Counted from the stretch's first letter, positions 35,841 to 48,316 are shown. The stretch is 64,000 nucleotides of DNA from Harmothoe impar (GCA_947462335.1 OX381721.1:11669910-11733909); one strand, 5' to 3'. Notes: generated from the letters alone by a model not told the origin. Program-made: numbers and translations.

Positions 35841-38335
35841 CACTACGTCCATTGTCGTCTGCCGATCTGCCGCCAAAAAGGGCAAAACGGAAAACTGAAT
35901 CTGGTCTCATCGTCAATTGTTTCCAGATAGGAACTATATCTGCCTAGAGGTGGATTTAATTGATTTAGTAGTGTATGGATACATTCACGCCATATAAGTA
36001 GATATCCAAAAGGGTGAAACTATTATTTTAAGTATCATGCTAGCCCGTCCCTGCTAACATAATATAAATACATATGAGTATGTGTATAATCTCGTGATGA
36101 CACGGAAGAGGGCGGAGATTAATGGCAAGTTTTTCTTATCAAAGGCGATCAATGCATACCCACTTCGTACAACTGTAAATGGTCTATAGATACAATGTCA
36201 TTTCCTGTTTATTTTTGTCATTAGAATTAAGTGTTTTGTGTCCTTCGTGTCATCACGGAAAAACTACAATGATCAATTAGCCTCCTCTAGTTATTTTATG
36301 AGGGTTATGTCAACAACAACTAAGGTAACAATAACATAAACAGTAAAGGATGAAGGCTACTTCCGGTGTAGTCTGCGCATGTCATACGGTCCTATTAAAT
36401 ATGGTGGTGAATATCCCCCCCCCCCCTGTCAACGTTTAACAATTACCACTATACATTTAACAGTATATATGGTATATAGAAACAGAAAAACCTATTCTTG
36501 ATTTTATTGACTTTATGATAGTTTACATAACTTGAAGCACACCTGAATAATACGTCACGAGTCCATCGTCACGTGCATTCAATATATCCATTTAAATCAC
36601 AATGCTACTCACAGATTGCTATGATGTCACCATCCAAGCTATGCCTTATATCCATGAACTGATTACAGTCATGCAAGCGGAAGTGGTTGACAGGGATGAA
36701 TATAAAGTAGTATAGAAAATCTAATAACAGGTCAACGAAGAGTTCAATAAGCAGCAGTTTAACAATTACCAGCTATTATAAAACAGCAAAACAGAAATCT
36801 TGCATCTCCCTATAGCTCATTTTTCCATCCACTGTGACATTAATGTCAGCACACATAAAAGCATGTAGTTATTCTGCACGTGTTCTACAATTTGTCACGG
36901 ATGCTGTCATCATAATAATTATTGCAGACTACAGTCAGGTGACATTTATAATATCACAGTATATATGCACACTGTACGTATAATTAATACAGTATCATGA
37001 GGCCTGGACGCATGTGCCATACAGCCTCTTGATCCTCACATTCCTAGCATGCTATAATGTATATAAAGACCATAGATTTATTTCAATTCCTACTAAATGT
37101 CCTCAGCTTTGGCCATTCCATTGTATGAAAACCCAGCGCATGATTTTACTAGAAATTCAATCCGTGTTTGTAAAATCAGCATGGCTCAGATGAAAAGGTA
37201 AATCGCATAAAATCTAAGATAAAGAGCAATGGTTGTAATTCTACCCCAAAAGCATCGGTTTGGGTGAACCCTTGTAATCAAAGCTCGAATAAATCTATGG
37301 GATCGGAAGGGTTTGTCGACATGTGGTCTATTTTATGTTATCTTAGTTCTTTTATCAAATTCTTGTCCCCGAGAGGTCTTTGTATAGCTATTCATGCCGC
37401 CCCATGACCTTAAAACGACCTTCAAAATAATGGCAAATGTGGTACAAAATGTGTAACTATCCTCAGGGATGACAGAGGTAGATCAAAATTCAGTTTCTAC
37501 CCTTTTCTACTATGAACTCCTTTTACCTGAAATATAAATATTCTTCCATAAAGATGAGCCATACGAGGTTCCATTATATCATAATAGTTAACCACATAAT
37601 CTTATTCGTGTTGAGATTACAACAAGTTCTACTGGAAGTTAAGTGGATTATTTCTCCGATTATACACACACCATTACAGCAAACACCGATCAAAGGTAGA
37701 TATAAAGGCGGAACCACTTTGTGTAACCACATGCGTGACCTGGCCGAAGTCAACCCTCTCAATCTAAAACATGACATTGTGGATAGACATGTCGGTTATA
37801 CTAAATAGCTATATCACTCTTGACATGTAAAGATCATCTTGGGCTCACTATTATTCACATGTTTAACCCTTTAAACTGGGATGGTTGGTTGACTGCTACG
37901 TTGGTGCACTATGCCAAACACTCGGGAGTGTTTATCATCCCTGTATAATGTCGGCATGATGTATAAATGCAGCCAGAGTGAGTTACTTGCAGATGATGTA
38001 CTCATGTATCATGTGAACAAGGCATAGTGCATCAAAACATTAGGCTGATTTTAAATAGATAAATACCTAGAGATGGGCAGCGTCCGTGAGAAAGAGACAA
38101 TGTGTGATACACTTGACTAACGTCTACGCCAATGGGTCGACATGCACTCACCCATGACGTCGTAGTTTATCTGTAACGTCACTATCGTGAGAAAATGTCC
38201 TATATGCTGACACTATAAGGTTGAGGTATTGGTCTAAGCTTAATCAGGTGACCCAAATACAACAACACATAGAGAGGAGATGAATTAGGATGACAATCTA
38301 TTTGCAAGCTGTTAAATGACAGAAGGTAGAGATAA
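35841..38335. other. Noncoding stretch
   Basis: AT-rich, with a C run near 36416. A plus-strand frame at 37512-37808 ends in a plausible-looking segment (RDLAEVNPLNLKHDIVDRHV) but has no splice or family support. Nothing else recognised. Confidence 0.4.
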
Positions 38336-39298
38336 GGGAACATTCACAAATGACGTCACCTTTTTTTGGGCCATTTTCAGGACCCCCCCACCCCGTGTCA
38401 CCTTTTGTCACCTACCAGCAATAACCCCCCTAAGAAAGACGTCACTAATTTTGAAGACCCCCCCCCCCCTCCTCCCCCCCCCCTAGGAAATCCTCTAAAT
38501 GCAGTCTCACACAGATCATAATTAATACTAGTCATTCCTACCTGAGAGATAAAAGCCAGGGAGATATAAGCACTAAGTTTTGAATAAGCACCAGTCTTGT
38601 ATAAGTGCCTGGGGTAATCATGCCTCCACTGGCCAGGGCACTCATATAGGATTGTACAGAATAAATCTACCACAAATTCTCGTGTATAAGCCTTACTTGC
38701 TTATTAGCTGCACCTAGACTTTGGGAAAATTGTATAAACCTCAAAGGGGGTATGAATTGGACGAATTCAGTACTGTATAGCGAAAACTTGCATATTAACC
38801 ACCCGTTTACTTTTGGTCAAGGTCGATCCCATAAGTCTGACACTGACAATCTGACTATTAGCTGTGGCCTCTACATGAGAATTTAGGGTAATCATTCATT
38901 CCTGAATTAAACCTCTAAATTCCCCTCACTGATATAGCCTATGTGTCCTATAGCAGCATTGACATAATTATACATTGATGACCGGTACTAGTCTAAATCA
39001 CTTTTTACACCATGTGACAATGGCCAATTAGTTCCATTCCAGCTAGCTAGCAGAGATACTGTTACATTGAATATCAATCATAATAGGCACAATATCAGTA
39101 AAGTTCCCAGAGCCTAATTAGTCATTTTCATTTCATTTTTATCTATGCTCTATACTGTTTTTATTCATAAATATGTCTGGACTTGAAAAGGTGATGTCAC
39201 ACAGACCTTGACACCCCCCCATCCCCATGTCACTTTTTGTCACTAAACCCAAAGACCCACCCACCCCCTAGCAGGTGACGTCATTTGTGAACGTTCCC
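38336..39298. mobile_element. Harbinger-like MITE, 963 bp, TAA target duplication
   Basis: The termini begin GGGAACATTCACAAATGACG with a 27-bp inverted match at the right end (one mismatch). TAA flanks both sides (38333-38335, 39299-39301), as in PIF/Harbinger elements that target TWA. Each terminus contains the perfect CRE palindrome TGACGTCA (38351-38358, 39276-39283). C-rich subterminal tracts follow. No transposase. It carries a nested 219-bp MITE. Confidence 0.7.
38670..38888. mobile_element. 219-bp MITE nested in the Harbinger-like element
   Basis: Ends CAAATTCTCGTGTATAAGCC and the complementary right end (CTACATGAGAATTTAGGG) and the internal word CACCTAGACTTTGGGAA match the 9525-9747 MITE family. 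It is more diverged than that copy and interrupts the host MITE, so it inserted later. Confidence 0.55.
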
Positions 39299-39301
39299 TA
39301 A

Positions 39302-40160
39302 TTGGGGATTGATGTCTCTACATTAGGCTATACTTTTATAAATACAAATAGTGCCAAACAGAGCCAATACAAGTCCTTATCCATATAAACGCCCTATTGG
39401 CGTATGCATATCTCTCACCACCGTACCTATATTCTCCCGTGTATACATGTCCCTAACCACCCACACCTGCCACACACGCCCCCCCCCCTTCCGTCTGCCC
39501 ACCCCTACTGCCGGCCAGGCGTGGATCCTGCGGATCCCAAGGCAGTAAAGCTGCTGTCGTGTTGTCTCTCTATTCTCACTGGAGTGGGATAGAGCTCTAA
39601 AGTGGGACCTGTGGATTGTGTGAGGGGATAGAGTTCTAAAGTGGGACCTGTTGATGGGGATGTGACTTGTGGATGTCAGTAGGGGAGATGGTAGATGGTA
39701 CATGTGCCACTGATTGCAGACTATAGAGACTCTGGTTGTTATATTGTCAATGTTCCTGTCATCATGCAACCTTCCATGAGTAGCTCACCGTCAGTGATGT
39801 ATCTGAATGTTTTTATATGTCTTCATATAGGTCAATTCTGTGTGGATTTATTCCTGTACATAGTTTTGTTCTTCACATCTAAAGTTGATACATTCTTCTG
39901 CCGACTATACAATTATATCTAAATAGGATCAATCTATAGCACCCCATGGAAAAGAACATGCACTATCATTAATGTCATACATTTTGTCATTGTGAAGTGC
40001 TTGATACCACACCCTCCTAGACAAACCCTCTTTCCATCTCTAGTGTAAACATATATGCACTAAGATCGCCATTCGTGGTAGATTATTCCCATGATCTTAC
40101 TAGCTATGGTACATAGGCACACGTCCTAAACACAAGTGCTTTATGTCAAGTCTAGTATAC
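39302..40160. other. Noncoding stretch
   Basis: Contains a C run near 39480 and a pyrimidine-rich patch. Frames on both strands between 39351 and 39769 show no family features. Confidence 0.4.
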
Positions 40161-40267
40161 CCATAGTGTATCATTATTTGCATTTGCCCTGACAGCCCTC
40201 TGTGGCCTGCTAACACGTGAGGGATCATCCCCTCGTACGTGTACACGGAGTGTTGTTTGTGAGGGGC
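40161..40267 (-). CDS. Candidate minus-strand exon, unidentified
   Basis: The minus-strand acceptor tract TTGACCCCTCTCTCAG precedes a 107-bp open stretch (starts APHKQHSVYTYEGMIPHVLA) that reaches a donor-like TATGG/GTATAC. The frame stays open to 48 codons. Product not recognised; it could belong to the minus-strand exon cluster at 42.7-48.7 kb as a downstream exon, but phases were not linked. Confidence 0.25.
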
Positions 40268-42750
40268 CTGAGAGAGGGGTCAATTCTCACCACTTGGGGC
40301 CACGCTACTCATGTGGGCCTTTGCCCTACAGCCTTAATATGATAGAAAACCAAATGAACGCTTTTTTCCATTGATCTTCCTTCCTGTCATACGTGCCAAA
40401 CCCATGCCAGAAATGTAAAAATGCAATGTTATAATCATATAGACTGTAATGCAAACTATTTTGAGAGAAAAAAACAATCTACGACATTCCTTTCAGTTAG
40501 GACCTCCCATGAATATATTAGTATTATTTTATAAGTTGTGTTCCCGCCCCGATTTCGAAAAAAAAGTGTAGAAACAAGTATCCACAGGTTATTAGGAGGA
40601 ATATGATGAGCTTTCATATATATTTCGCTTTGTTCTAATCTCGTGAGAACTACACGTGGATGTGTGGGTGGTTGGTTGGAGGAGGGGGGGGGGGGGTATT
40701 TACCATGGGGAGTGAGGCGTCTCAGCTAAAGGTCATACACACTGGTTGAGGACATGATTTAGACATTTCATGTCCACATCAATCTGGTGGTGCAGATGGC
40801 CGGGGTTTGTTTTGTCAAGGCACTATAACCATTGTACATGTTTGCATCTGTTTGTGTTCCCACTAAAGCTGACGCAGCGTTTCTACTTCTTTCTTAATCA
40901 AAATATATTAATAATTCAATCATTACCCGCCCCCTCCTACAGCGCATGCCTTCGAGTCTAGGAATATTAAAACCTCTCTAAATACTGAGATATTTGTCCA
41001 ATACTCCCCACAGGATCTGCCCTGGCTTAATAACAAGACTGTTATACCTTTTCAAAGAAGGATATTACTTTTAAGTTTTAAAACCAGAATTGAATTAATT
41101 GTTAGAAATAGAGTATAGTTCTGAAAAGGTCACGCCTACACCAGGGTTTAACATCCCCAGTGGACTGAACAACTCGTAAACGTGTACGTAGTAAGGGTGG
41201 TCGTAGGCTTTAAACCTTTAAGAATAGCATGATGGTTCTAGGGTTCATGTTCATTTTTTGTTGTCATCATGCTGCTCCAACGTCGGCGGGTGACACACTG
41301 CCGTTGCATTGGTCCATCATGCCGACTCTTCTCAAAGGCCATAGAATGCTTGCCTGCAACTCTGGCGTGTTGCTCACCAACGCTGAATATATGCATCATG
41401 ATGATTAACAAAAAGGCCATATTACATTACAGCATTATGCTGTCGTTGGAGGGTTAACAGACAGGAAGGCGGCAATCAGGCTGCCACAATAACTGCCCCG
41501 GTCCATGTAGACGTATGCTGATTAAAGACTAACACCCCATAGAACATGGACACAGGTCCAACACACCCGGACAACGACCACAGCACATGCAGACCTCCCC
41601 CCCCCCATCTCTGTGGGTGTTCACACTGCTCTACACCCACACCCACAACCCTACAACACAGGCCTTACCAAGGGCAGATTCACAGAGCTCAGTCCAGCCT
41701 CCATCATGTTGACACGGCTACACATTGAAGCCATCTATGTGAAGCCATGTTAACTTAGTCTCTCATTCGGGTCTGCAGTCAGTCATCCAGCTAATCTTAA
41801 TTTACCTTTGAGAATTCTGGATAATTTGCAGCAATGCATGGGTGTTTGTTGGGGATGACTTGAGGATTCGGAACAAGAATATAGCCCGACCCTTGCCTGG
41901 GGAATCATATTCAAATTAGCTATTGTGTTTTATGGGTTGTTGCATTGAGCATTAGTGGAATTCTGCTATTACTGAGATCGATATGATATCACACTGATAT
42001 AAGCACTGACGTATGTATACGAATGTAACAATGAACCTTCTAATAGTCAATTCATAACCTTAAAAAATATCACTTTCTAAAATGGATATTACGTCTGGTC
42101 TTCAACAGAATTGACAGTTTTTCGCAGAATCTGTCCTATACCAAATCGTCCTTCCTAACTCGACCCATTACGCCAATTCAATTGCACTTTCTTATTGGAC
42201 AAATCATACGCCATCAGCCTAAATCAAATCAGCCAGGATCAGATTAATGTTTTTCACACAAGGACCCTGTCTTTGACAATTTCCAGCCTCCCGTTAAAAG
42301 GCTGAAGACGATAAGAATTCCCCCAAATGGTTATGGAAGTCCTTGTTTCAGCCCTGGAGAATTGGGATTTGTGGCCGTGGGATGGGAATGGATGGCAGTG
42401 TTTCAGTAATAGAACAGGTTTATGGAACCGACTCGGAGATTAGGGGGGACTGCCAGGGGTATTAAGTCCAGCCAAAATCACAAGGAAATCTGATATGAAT
42501 CAGTTGAAATGCACGCACAAGCTTCCTGAACGAGAGAAAGTAGCATAGGTTAGTGCATACACATCACATTTCTTATGATACAACAGAATCAGATGATTGA
42601 GGTGGTCGCCAAAGCCTCAGCTATTGTCTCAGGATCAGGTAACACTCGGTGTGGCTCAACACTACAATACCTTGTTCAGCAAAAGAGATTAACCCCGGGA
42701 TCAACCTCAACTCTTTTGTGCAATATTTAAGTAATTTTGTATATTGTCCT
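40268..42750. other. Noncoding stretch
   Basis: Holds a G run near 40682 and a C run near 41598. No repeat family or gene recognised. It would be intronic or 3' flank if the minus-strand gene model is right. Confidence 0.4.
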
Positions 42751-42926
42751 TTAGCATTTTACAATTTTAAAATCCGACCAACCTAAGTCAGTTTTCTTTA
42801 ACAATGTTGACCTTAAACTACATGTACTAGGGTGGCACTGCGTCATGGAGAGGGGGTGATGGGGTGACGGCTGGTGACTGTTGGGGTAGTGGATGGTGGG
42901 TGTGGGGAGTTGAATGTCCTCTAGGC
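42751..42926 (-). CDS. Candidate minus-strand exon c, possibly terminal
   Basis: The minus-strand acceptor (…GGGGCACCAGCAG) precedes a frame starting with a two-base partial codon and reading LEDIQLPTPTIHYPNSHQPS, then PHHPLSMTQCHP, a Pro/His-rich segment. It remains open to a TAA at about 42751, or may leave earlier at a donor-like TTAG/GTTGGT. The starting phase fits exon b. Product unknown. Confidence 0.28.
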
Positions 42927-43205
42927 CTGCTGGTGCCCCAAAGGCTCCAAAGGCTCCCAAGGTCACCTGATGTGGTCAGACCTTGTAAAGGTCATCCACA
43001 CCCCTGGGAGGTCACCAGGGGCCACCAGGGGTCAGAGAGGTCAGGGACAGGCCGCGGGGTTCAGTAAAGCACTTTGGTAGGTGGGAGGTGTGCTGACATG
43101 GACGGGTCACCCGTCATAACGATAATACATGGACAGTGCTGCAGTGGGCAAACATGCACAGGGCACCACCAGGCACAGGGCACCAGGGTAGGTGCAACAG
43201 GTCAC

Positions 43206-43304
43206 CTGTGTCTCTGAGCAGGTCATGTGACATGTCTAGCCCTATGTGTAGAATGTCAAGGTGGAAGATAGGCATAAGGTGTGTACACATACGTGCTCCC
43301 CACT
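43206..43304 (-). CDS. Candidate minus-strand exon b
   Basis: A 99-bp interval between GATAGCAG and a donor-like ACAG/GTGACC, open with a two-base start and one-base end phase. It encodes THLMPIFHLDILHIGLDMSH and then DLLRDTG, an alternating hydrophobic pattern like a globular protein. The polypyrimidine tract is weak. Its phases fit the exons on either side of it. Confidence 0.33.
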
Positions 43305-43762
43305 CTGCTATCACAATGAGACATACACATATCGGCCTCCTTGTCCTACTACATGGATCTACATTATGCTGCAGAATATCGTATCATTATTTCATCACTT
43401 TTCATTATGTCCAAATTAATGTATCAGAACCTCTAGAAATAATACAAGGGCACATAAAGCGGTTTACAGATCAGGAGATACTTGAGATCACTGGCAACAG
43501 AAATGTTTGTTTGTTTGTTTGTGTAGTTTAACGTCCCACTGACACTGCAGGTGATACTTACTCAAGTTTCAGTTTTTCACAAGTAAAAATGTAGGCCGAA
43601 GGCCTACCGTATATCAAATAGGGCCTTTCAAATAGTATTTCAATTATTGAGCTGACTAGTAGTCTCTATGCTAACAGGTATTGCCATATTTACAACAACA
43701 TCAACTGCACAATTCCCCTGTCCCACGGTAGATAACAAAAACATGACTGCTTCCCTTTGTAC

Positions 43763-43948
43763 CTAGGTGCTGAGATACTACAGGTATTGCTCCTCCATCA
43801 CCCCTAACCAGACAGCCACTTATATTATTCATGCAGCCTGATAGAAGTGGGGCCAGTCCCTCCCACTGGTGGTCCCTGAGAGGACTGGGGGCTTGTGACA
43901 GGGAGGCTTCTACTTTTAGTATGTCCTTCTGCACACCACTGTTGCAGT
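43763..43948 (-). CDS. Candidate minus-strand exon a
   Basis: The acceptor tract CTGCTTGTCTCCTCTGGGACACCAG is the best in the cluster, and the donor is CCTAG/GTACAA. The 186-bp exon is open with a two-base start and one-base end. It encodes KDILKVEASLSQAPSPLRDH, then EGLAPLLSGCMNNISG and a Gly-rich turn. The surrounding frame is open for 102 codons. A helical repeat protein is possible, but no family is recognised. Confidence 0.4.
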
Positions 43949-44009
43949 CTGGTGTCCCAGAGGAGACAAGCAGTAGGAGACAATAGACAGACTGTGTGTA
44001 GAGTGTCAC

Positions 44010-45188
44010 ATGAGGGATGATTCCGCTGACGACTGTCAGGATGACTTTAGTACTGACACTTTGTGTTCGGTGTGTGGGAGGAGGGGATACAGTAATTCAA
44101 CCTGCCTCCACATAATATCTGAATCTAATTTCGTGATCCTTGTTTTGCTGGCTTTGGTTTACAAAGTGACAAGTTGCAAATTCACAGTATGTTACCTGAA
44201 AGGATAGAATTACGTCCTCAATCCAGAACTAAATCATTGGCCTGTGGGTTTCCATTTGAATAATAATTTTAGGTCATAAGACTAAAGGCAGCTCTCAGAA
44301 TGTCTAGCCTTAATGCCACCAACTTATTTAACAAAATTGCATACCGGTAGTGTGTATATTGTATGTCGATGTCACTGTTCCACATATCACACTGATGTAC
44401 ACAGAGGATATCACATATGAACCACCTATTTCCCATCACCCATCTGACACAACATAGCTTCTGATTACAGTTCTTCCTAATATCCCATGGACACATAATA
44501 TTATTACAAAGTGTTGTCTTATAATTACTGACATGACAGACAACCTTTCAATCTCAGGCCAGGAGTGTTGAATAACGTCTCATGGGGACTTAAACCATCA
44601 GGATACTGCAGTGGGACATATTACTACGGGTATTATGTCAAAATAATGTGTCCTAATCATCATGTTACCATGGAAACACAGTAGTCCCCCCATATCTGTA
44701 TGTTATCTATAATCTGAGACTTAATAACGGATTACATTTCATGAAGTACCAGTTTCTATTGTCTTTACACTGACATTTACACCATCCAGGTATTCTTAAC
44801 AGGTGAACCCTCATGTATCAAATAACGTACAGATGTACACCGTGGCTGATTACATAGATATCTGATGCAGCACCTCGTGTTCAATATAGGGTAAAGCACG
44901 TTAATCTGTAATGTAAGGTAGGCATATAATAATAACGGCCAGTATATGAAATGAATATGATATATTATATTTCAAATCACAACCCTGACTATAATATTCT
45001 ATTCATAGGCAGGATGACAAGGATCTAAACCTTGATATTATTTGAGAATTAATTAGAAAGGCACCAGCTAACTTGCAATAATATATGAACTATGCCAGTA
45101 GATTACCATTGTGGTTGGCAACGTCTAATATTATGTTGAGCGACTTTTTTCTAGCTTAGCAAACTCTCATTAGGAATGACTAATACAC
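44010..45188. other. Noncoding stretch, possible intron
   Basis: AT-rich sequence with no recognised repeat; would be intron in the minus-strand model. Confidence 0.35.
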
Positions 45189-45379
45189 TTGTCTCAGTGT
45201 CCTTTGTATTTGGCTAAATCCCTGGTGGCTGAATGGGTTGTTGATCCACTCGCTCTTTGACTGGTGTCCAAGCCCTGACCATTGTGGATGGCCATGTGCC
45301 ATGGTGTTTTGTACAGACAGTGGTATAGATGGGTCCTGGTCACACCATATCACAGTTAGTGCTCGTAAGGAGGATGATG
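45189..45379 (-). CDS. Candidate exon with open frames on both strands
   Basis: On the minus strand, an acceptor-like TTTATTTACTGGAG (to 45380) and a weak donor ACAA/GTGTAT enclose an open frame (IWCDQDPSIPLSVQNTMAHG). The plus strand is also open from 45238 to 45510 and reads equally protein-like (GSWSHHITVSARKEDDAPVN). The two frames share codon third positions, so composition cannot decide the strand. The minus-strand end phase does not fit exon a, which weakens that model. Confidence 0.2.
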
Positions 45380-45659
45380 CTCCAGTAAATAAAGCCATAG
45401 TATGTGGTAGTATCGTCTATATAGGACAAGTCAGTGGTAGAACAAGGGGACACATTCAAGGATTTTACGGCAAAGCCGTAGTGGCTTTGGGTTTTATAAG
45501 ATTGTTATGAACTACATGTGAGAAAACGAGGGGGCATAGATTAATAATTTTTGGTGTTTCTGGGGTTCTTATGCAATTCATGTATGGCATAACAATAGAA
45601 TCCAATATGTGTCAATGGAATCAAATAGGTACCAATGCACCTCCATTGATGCCTATGCA

Positions 45660-46205
45660 AATACCATCCTGGCAGCCATCTTGAAAATTACCTGGATCAA
45701 AAATCGGAGCCTACAAATGGATTCTACACCCCAGAAAACCCTATTATACATGTGTCATACAAGGAAATCGGACAATCTTGAGTATTTGGTGGCCATCTTG
45801 GCAGCCATCTTGGAAATTTCTCGGATTGAAAATCTGAGCCTGAAAATGGATTCTACATCCTAGAAACCCCTACTATCCATGCATCACACAAGGAAATCAG
45901 ACAATCTTGAGTTTTTGGTGGCCATCTTGGCAGCCATCTGGGAAATTTCTCGGATTGAAAATCTGAGCCTGAAAATGGATTCTATATCCCAGAAAACCCT
46001 ACTATCCATGTATCACACATGGAAATCAGACAACCTTGAGTTTTTGGTGGCCATCTTGGCAGCCATCTTGGAAATTTCCCGGATTGAAATTGTGAGCCTG
46101 AAAATTGATTCTACATCCCAGAAACCCCTACTATCCATGTATCACACAAGGAAATCAGACAATCTTGAGTTTTTGGTGGCCATCTTGGCAGCCATCTTGG
46201 AAAGG
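45660..46205. repeat. 129-bp tandem repeat, about 4.3 copies, in-frame
   Basis: The copies start at 45671, 45800, 45929, 46058 and 46187, exactly 129 bp apart (43 codons). Each unit contains GGTGGCCATCTTGGCAGCCA, a doubled CCATCTTGG word that is a YY1-type motif on the minus strand. The plus frame is open across most copies as a 43-residue repeat (ILAAILEISRIENLSLKMDS), with one TAG at about 45861. No splice or start evidence; treated as a repeat. Confidence 0.9.
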
Positions 46206-46371
46206 GGGAGGGGTAGATGGGGTAGTAGGAGGGGGCATAGGAAGGAGGAGAGGGCAGAGGGAGGAGGAGAGGGCAGAGAAAGGAGGGAGGAGGAGGAGAG
46301 GGCAGATGCAGGAGAAGGAGAGGGCACAGGGAGGCACAGGGAGGAGGAGGGGGCACAAGGAGGACTTGTGA
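46206..46371. repeat. Purine-rich GGA/GAGGGCA tract
   Basis: Nearly all G/A on the plus strand, with the degenerate unit GGAGGAGAGGGCAGA. It adjoins the 129-bp array and makes spurious open frames on both strands. Confidence 0.85.
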
Positions 46372-46379
46372 TGGCCTAA

Positions 46380-47378
46380 CTTTAAATACTGTAAAATATT
46401 ATTTCAGGGTTGGAGCATGTGTGTGTGGGGTGGGGGAGGGGTAATTATGTTGGACTTCACAGTTTGTCTTTGGGCGGGCTTGAGTGATTTCAAGAGCCAC
46501 CCTGGACCCACTCAACTTCTAGTATAGGTCCTGTATGTGCATAGTATGGGAATTGGCATTGACATTGACAGCTTGGCTTGACATAGGAGTCAATAGTTAT
46601 TAGGCTGGTACATATCCTTGCCATTGACAGCCACATTAGAGAACTCAAAATATGGCTGTTCACAAGATGTCTAGGCCTTACCACAAGGTACATTGGTTCT
46701 AAATGTAGTAACTGAAAACAAGATCTAGGATAAATTAGTCTTGCACATGCCTACAAGGACACATGGGGATACCAGTCCTAAGCAAGGTTTAAGGGCCAGC
46801 TAGGGCTATATCTAACAATGAACAAGGGGGCCTATGCTAGTCTTTTCTTGTTGAAAAGCTGACACACTGGTCAGTGGTGCAAATGGCTTTGGGGACAAGG
46901 TCCCAAAGCCAAAAACAGGATCCTTACAATGTTACACAGGTGTCTTCTTACCGTATCATGGCCATGAATCTGGTATACAGTAATACACATATCCAGAGTT
47001 TATCCCTGCTCTACAAAGTGCCCCTATACATGTACACAACTTTCTTTACGCATGACATACTAGTACCGGTAATCTAAAAACGAGGAGAAGTGGCATCTCT
47101 GTTGATGCAGTAGGTCTAGTATGGATTAAACTAATATTCAATACTGACTTCGATAGGCGTCAATAATCCCCCAAAACCTACATAATCAAGCATGCCTTCA
47201 TGTTCTTCAAGTTCTCTATCTCGTTTAGTTATTTTATCACGGGAAATGATTACATATCTAGTTTGTAATGATATCAGTTCACCCACCATGCTCTACATCT
47301 CTTCGCCATGGCCAGTCATGCAGGGCTCAGACTTTGCACCAGCCCCCAGTGTCAGGGGTGTCCATGTCCACAGGTTAC
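46380..47378. other. Noncoding stretch, possible intron
   Basis: Nothing recognised; small frames only. Would be intron in the minus-strand model. Confidence 0.35.
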
Positions 47379-47487
47379 CGGAGGTACACGTGGGGTGTGG
47401 GGGTGGAGTGTGGCTGGATGAGCAGCACAAACATGACAGGCGCCTCAACGCTCATTGCAAACATGATGCATGCTTGTATGGTCACTT
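47379..47487 (-). CDS. Candidate minus-strand exon, hydrophobic
   Basis: The acceptor TTTTCCCGTGAGAGCCCACCTGAG and a strong donor CTCCG/GTAACC bound a 109-bp open stretch with a two-base start and two-base end. It encodes VTIQACIMFAMSVEAPVMFV, then LLIQPHSTPTPHVYLR, with a segment hydrophobic enough for a membrane helix or a buried strand. The plus strand of the same interval is also open (47324-47492, with CAG/GTGGGC), so the strand is not certain, but the minus splice words are better. Confidence 0.38.
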
Positions 47488-48069
47488 CTCAGGTGGGCTC
47501 TCACGGGAAAATCTGTAATACTTTGTACCAATAGACACATGGCAGAGTGTCAGCGTGGATTCACTCATGTAGGTGGCACTTTAACGCTTTAAGGATGGCG
47601 AAGTGTCAATGCGTCATGCTCATGTGTCGTCAAGATGGGGTCACGATGCACCAACGCAGCTCCGACATATAGCAGTAAAAGAGTATGCTTCCTTTAAATA
47701 GTAAGAGGTCATAACATGAGTATTGTACAGCTGTAAGAAAGCAATAACAGCTCTCAAGAAATGAGTATACCCTTCTTATTATTGGAAAAAGTAGAATCCA
47801 TCTGTACCACGAGTAGTAGCCATTAGTACCAATATAGGGTGTGCCAATGCAGTAATGTATCAATATCATAGTAGTATCACGAGCTCACGTGTTACTATAC
47901 ACTTGTACAGGTCACCTGATAGGGTTGGCAATCTCATGAATTCAGGGTGGGATTCAGGGTCCACCAGAGCCTGAGCCACAAATACAAAAGACACAGAAGG
48001 GGGCGTCCCACTTTATTGAGAACCTGTCAAACATCCGGGCACCCGTCAGCACGCAACCAGACCCGACAC

Positions 48070-48190
48070 CTAGCGGCGACTGACCGCCAATTGTCACGTG
48101 ACACTGTGTAACCATGGTTACCAGGCTGGCGGTCATGGAGACCGATAGGCCTCCTGGTGGTCCCTCTAGTCCCTCCTCCTCCATGAGGCC
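48070..48190 (-). CDS. Candidate minus-strand exon
   Basis: The excellent acceptor tract CCTTTACCTGGTTGTGTTAG plus TCCCAACAG, and donor CGCTAG/GTGTCG, enclose 121 bp. In phase 0 it reads LMEEEGLEGPPGGLSVSMTA and then SLVTMVTQCHVTIGGQ; its one-base end joins in phase to the 47379-47487 exon. A second frame (48027-48281) is also open across it. A third frame is closed by a TAG. The reading frame is therefore chosen by phase only. Confidence 0.3.
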
Positions 48191-48316
48191 CTGTTGGGAC
48201 TAACACAACCAGGTAAAGGTCCTGACATATCCCATAGAGATAATTCCCGATAAAAATGACCTCATATAATTGATATTCCATCCAATAATGCTATAGCTGG
48301 TCCACTGCCATCTCAC

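Noticed and set aside
43500..43620. SINE tail (GTTT repeat followed by TAGTTTAACGTCCCACTGAC)
   Set aside because: The look is suggestive of a dispersed repeat end, but no tRNA-like head or second copy is visible in the window.
45879..46379. 166-codon plus-strand frame
   Set aside because: It consists of the 129-bp repeat run into a purine tract; no splice or start evidence.
47324..47492. Plus-strand exon with CAG/GTGGGC donor
   Set aside because: The frame is open, but the minus-strand alternative has stronger splice words and phase agreement; kept only as a note.
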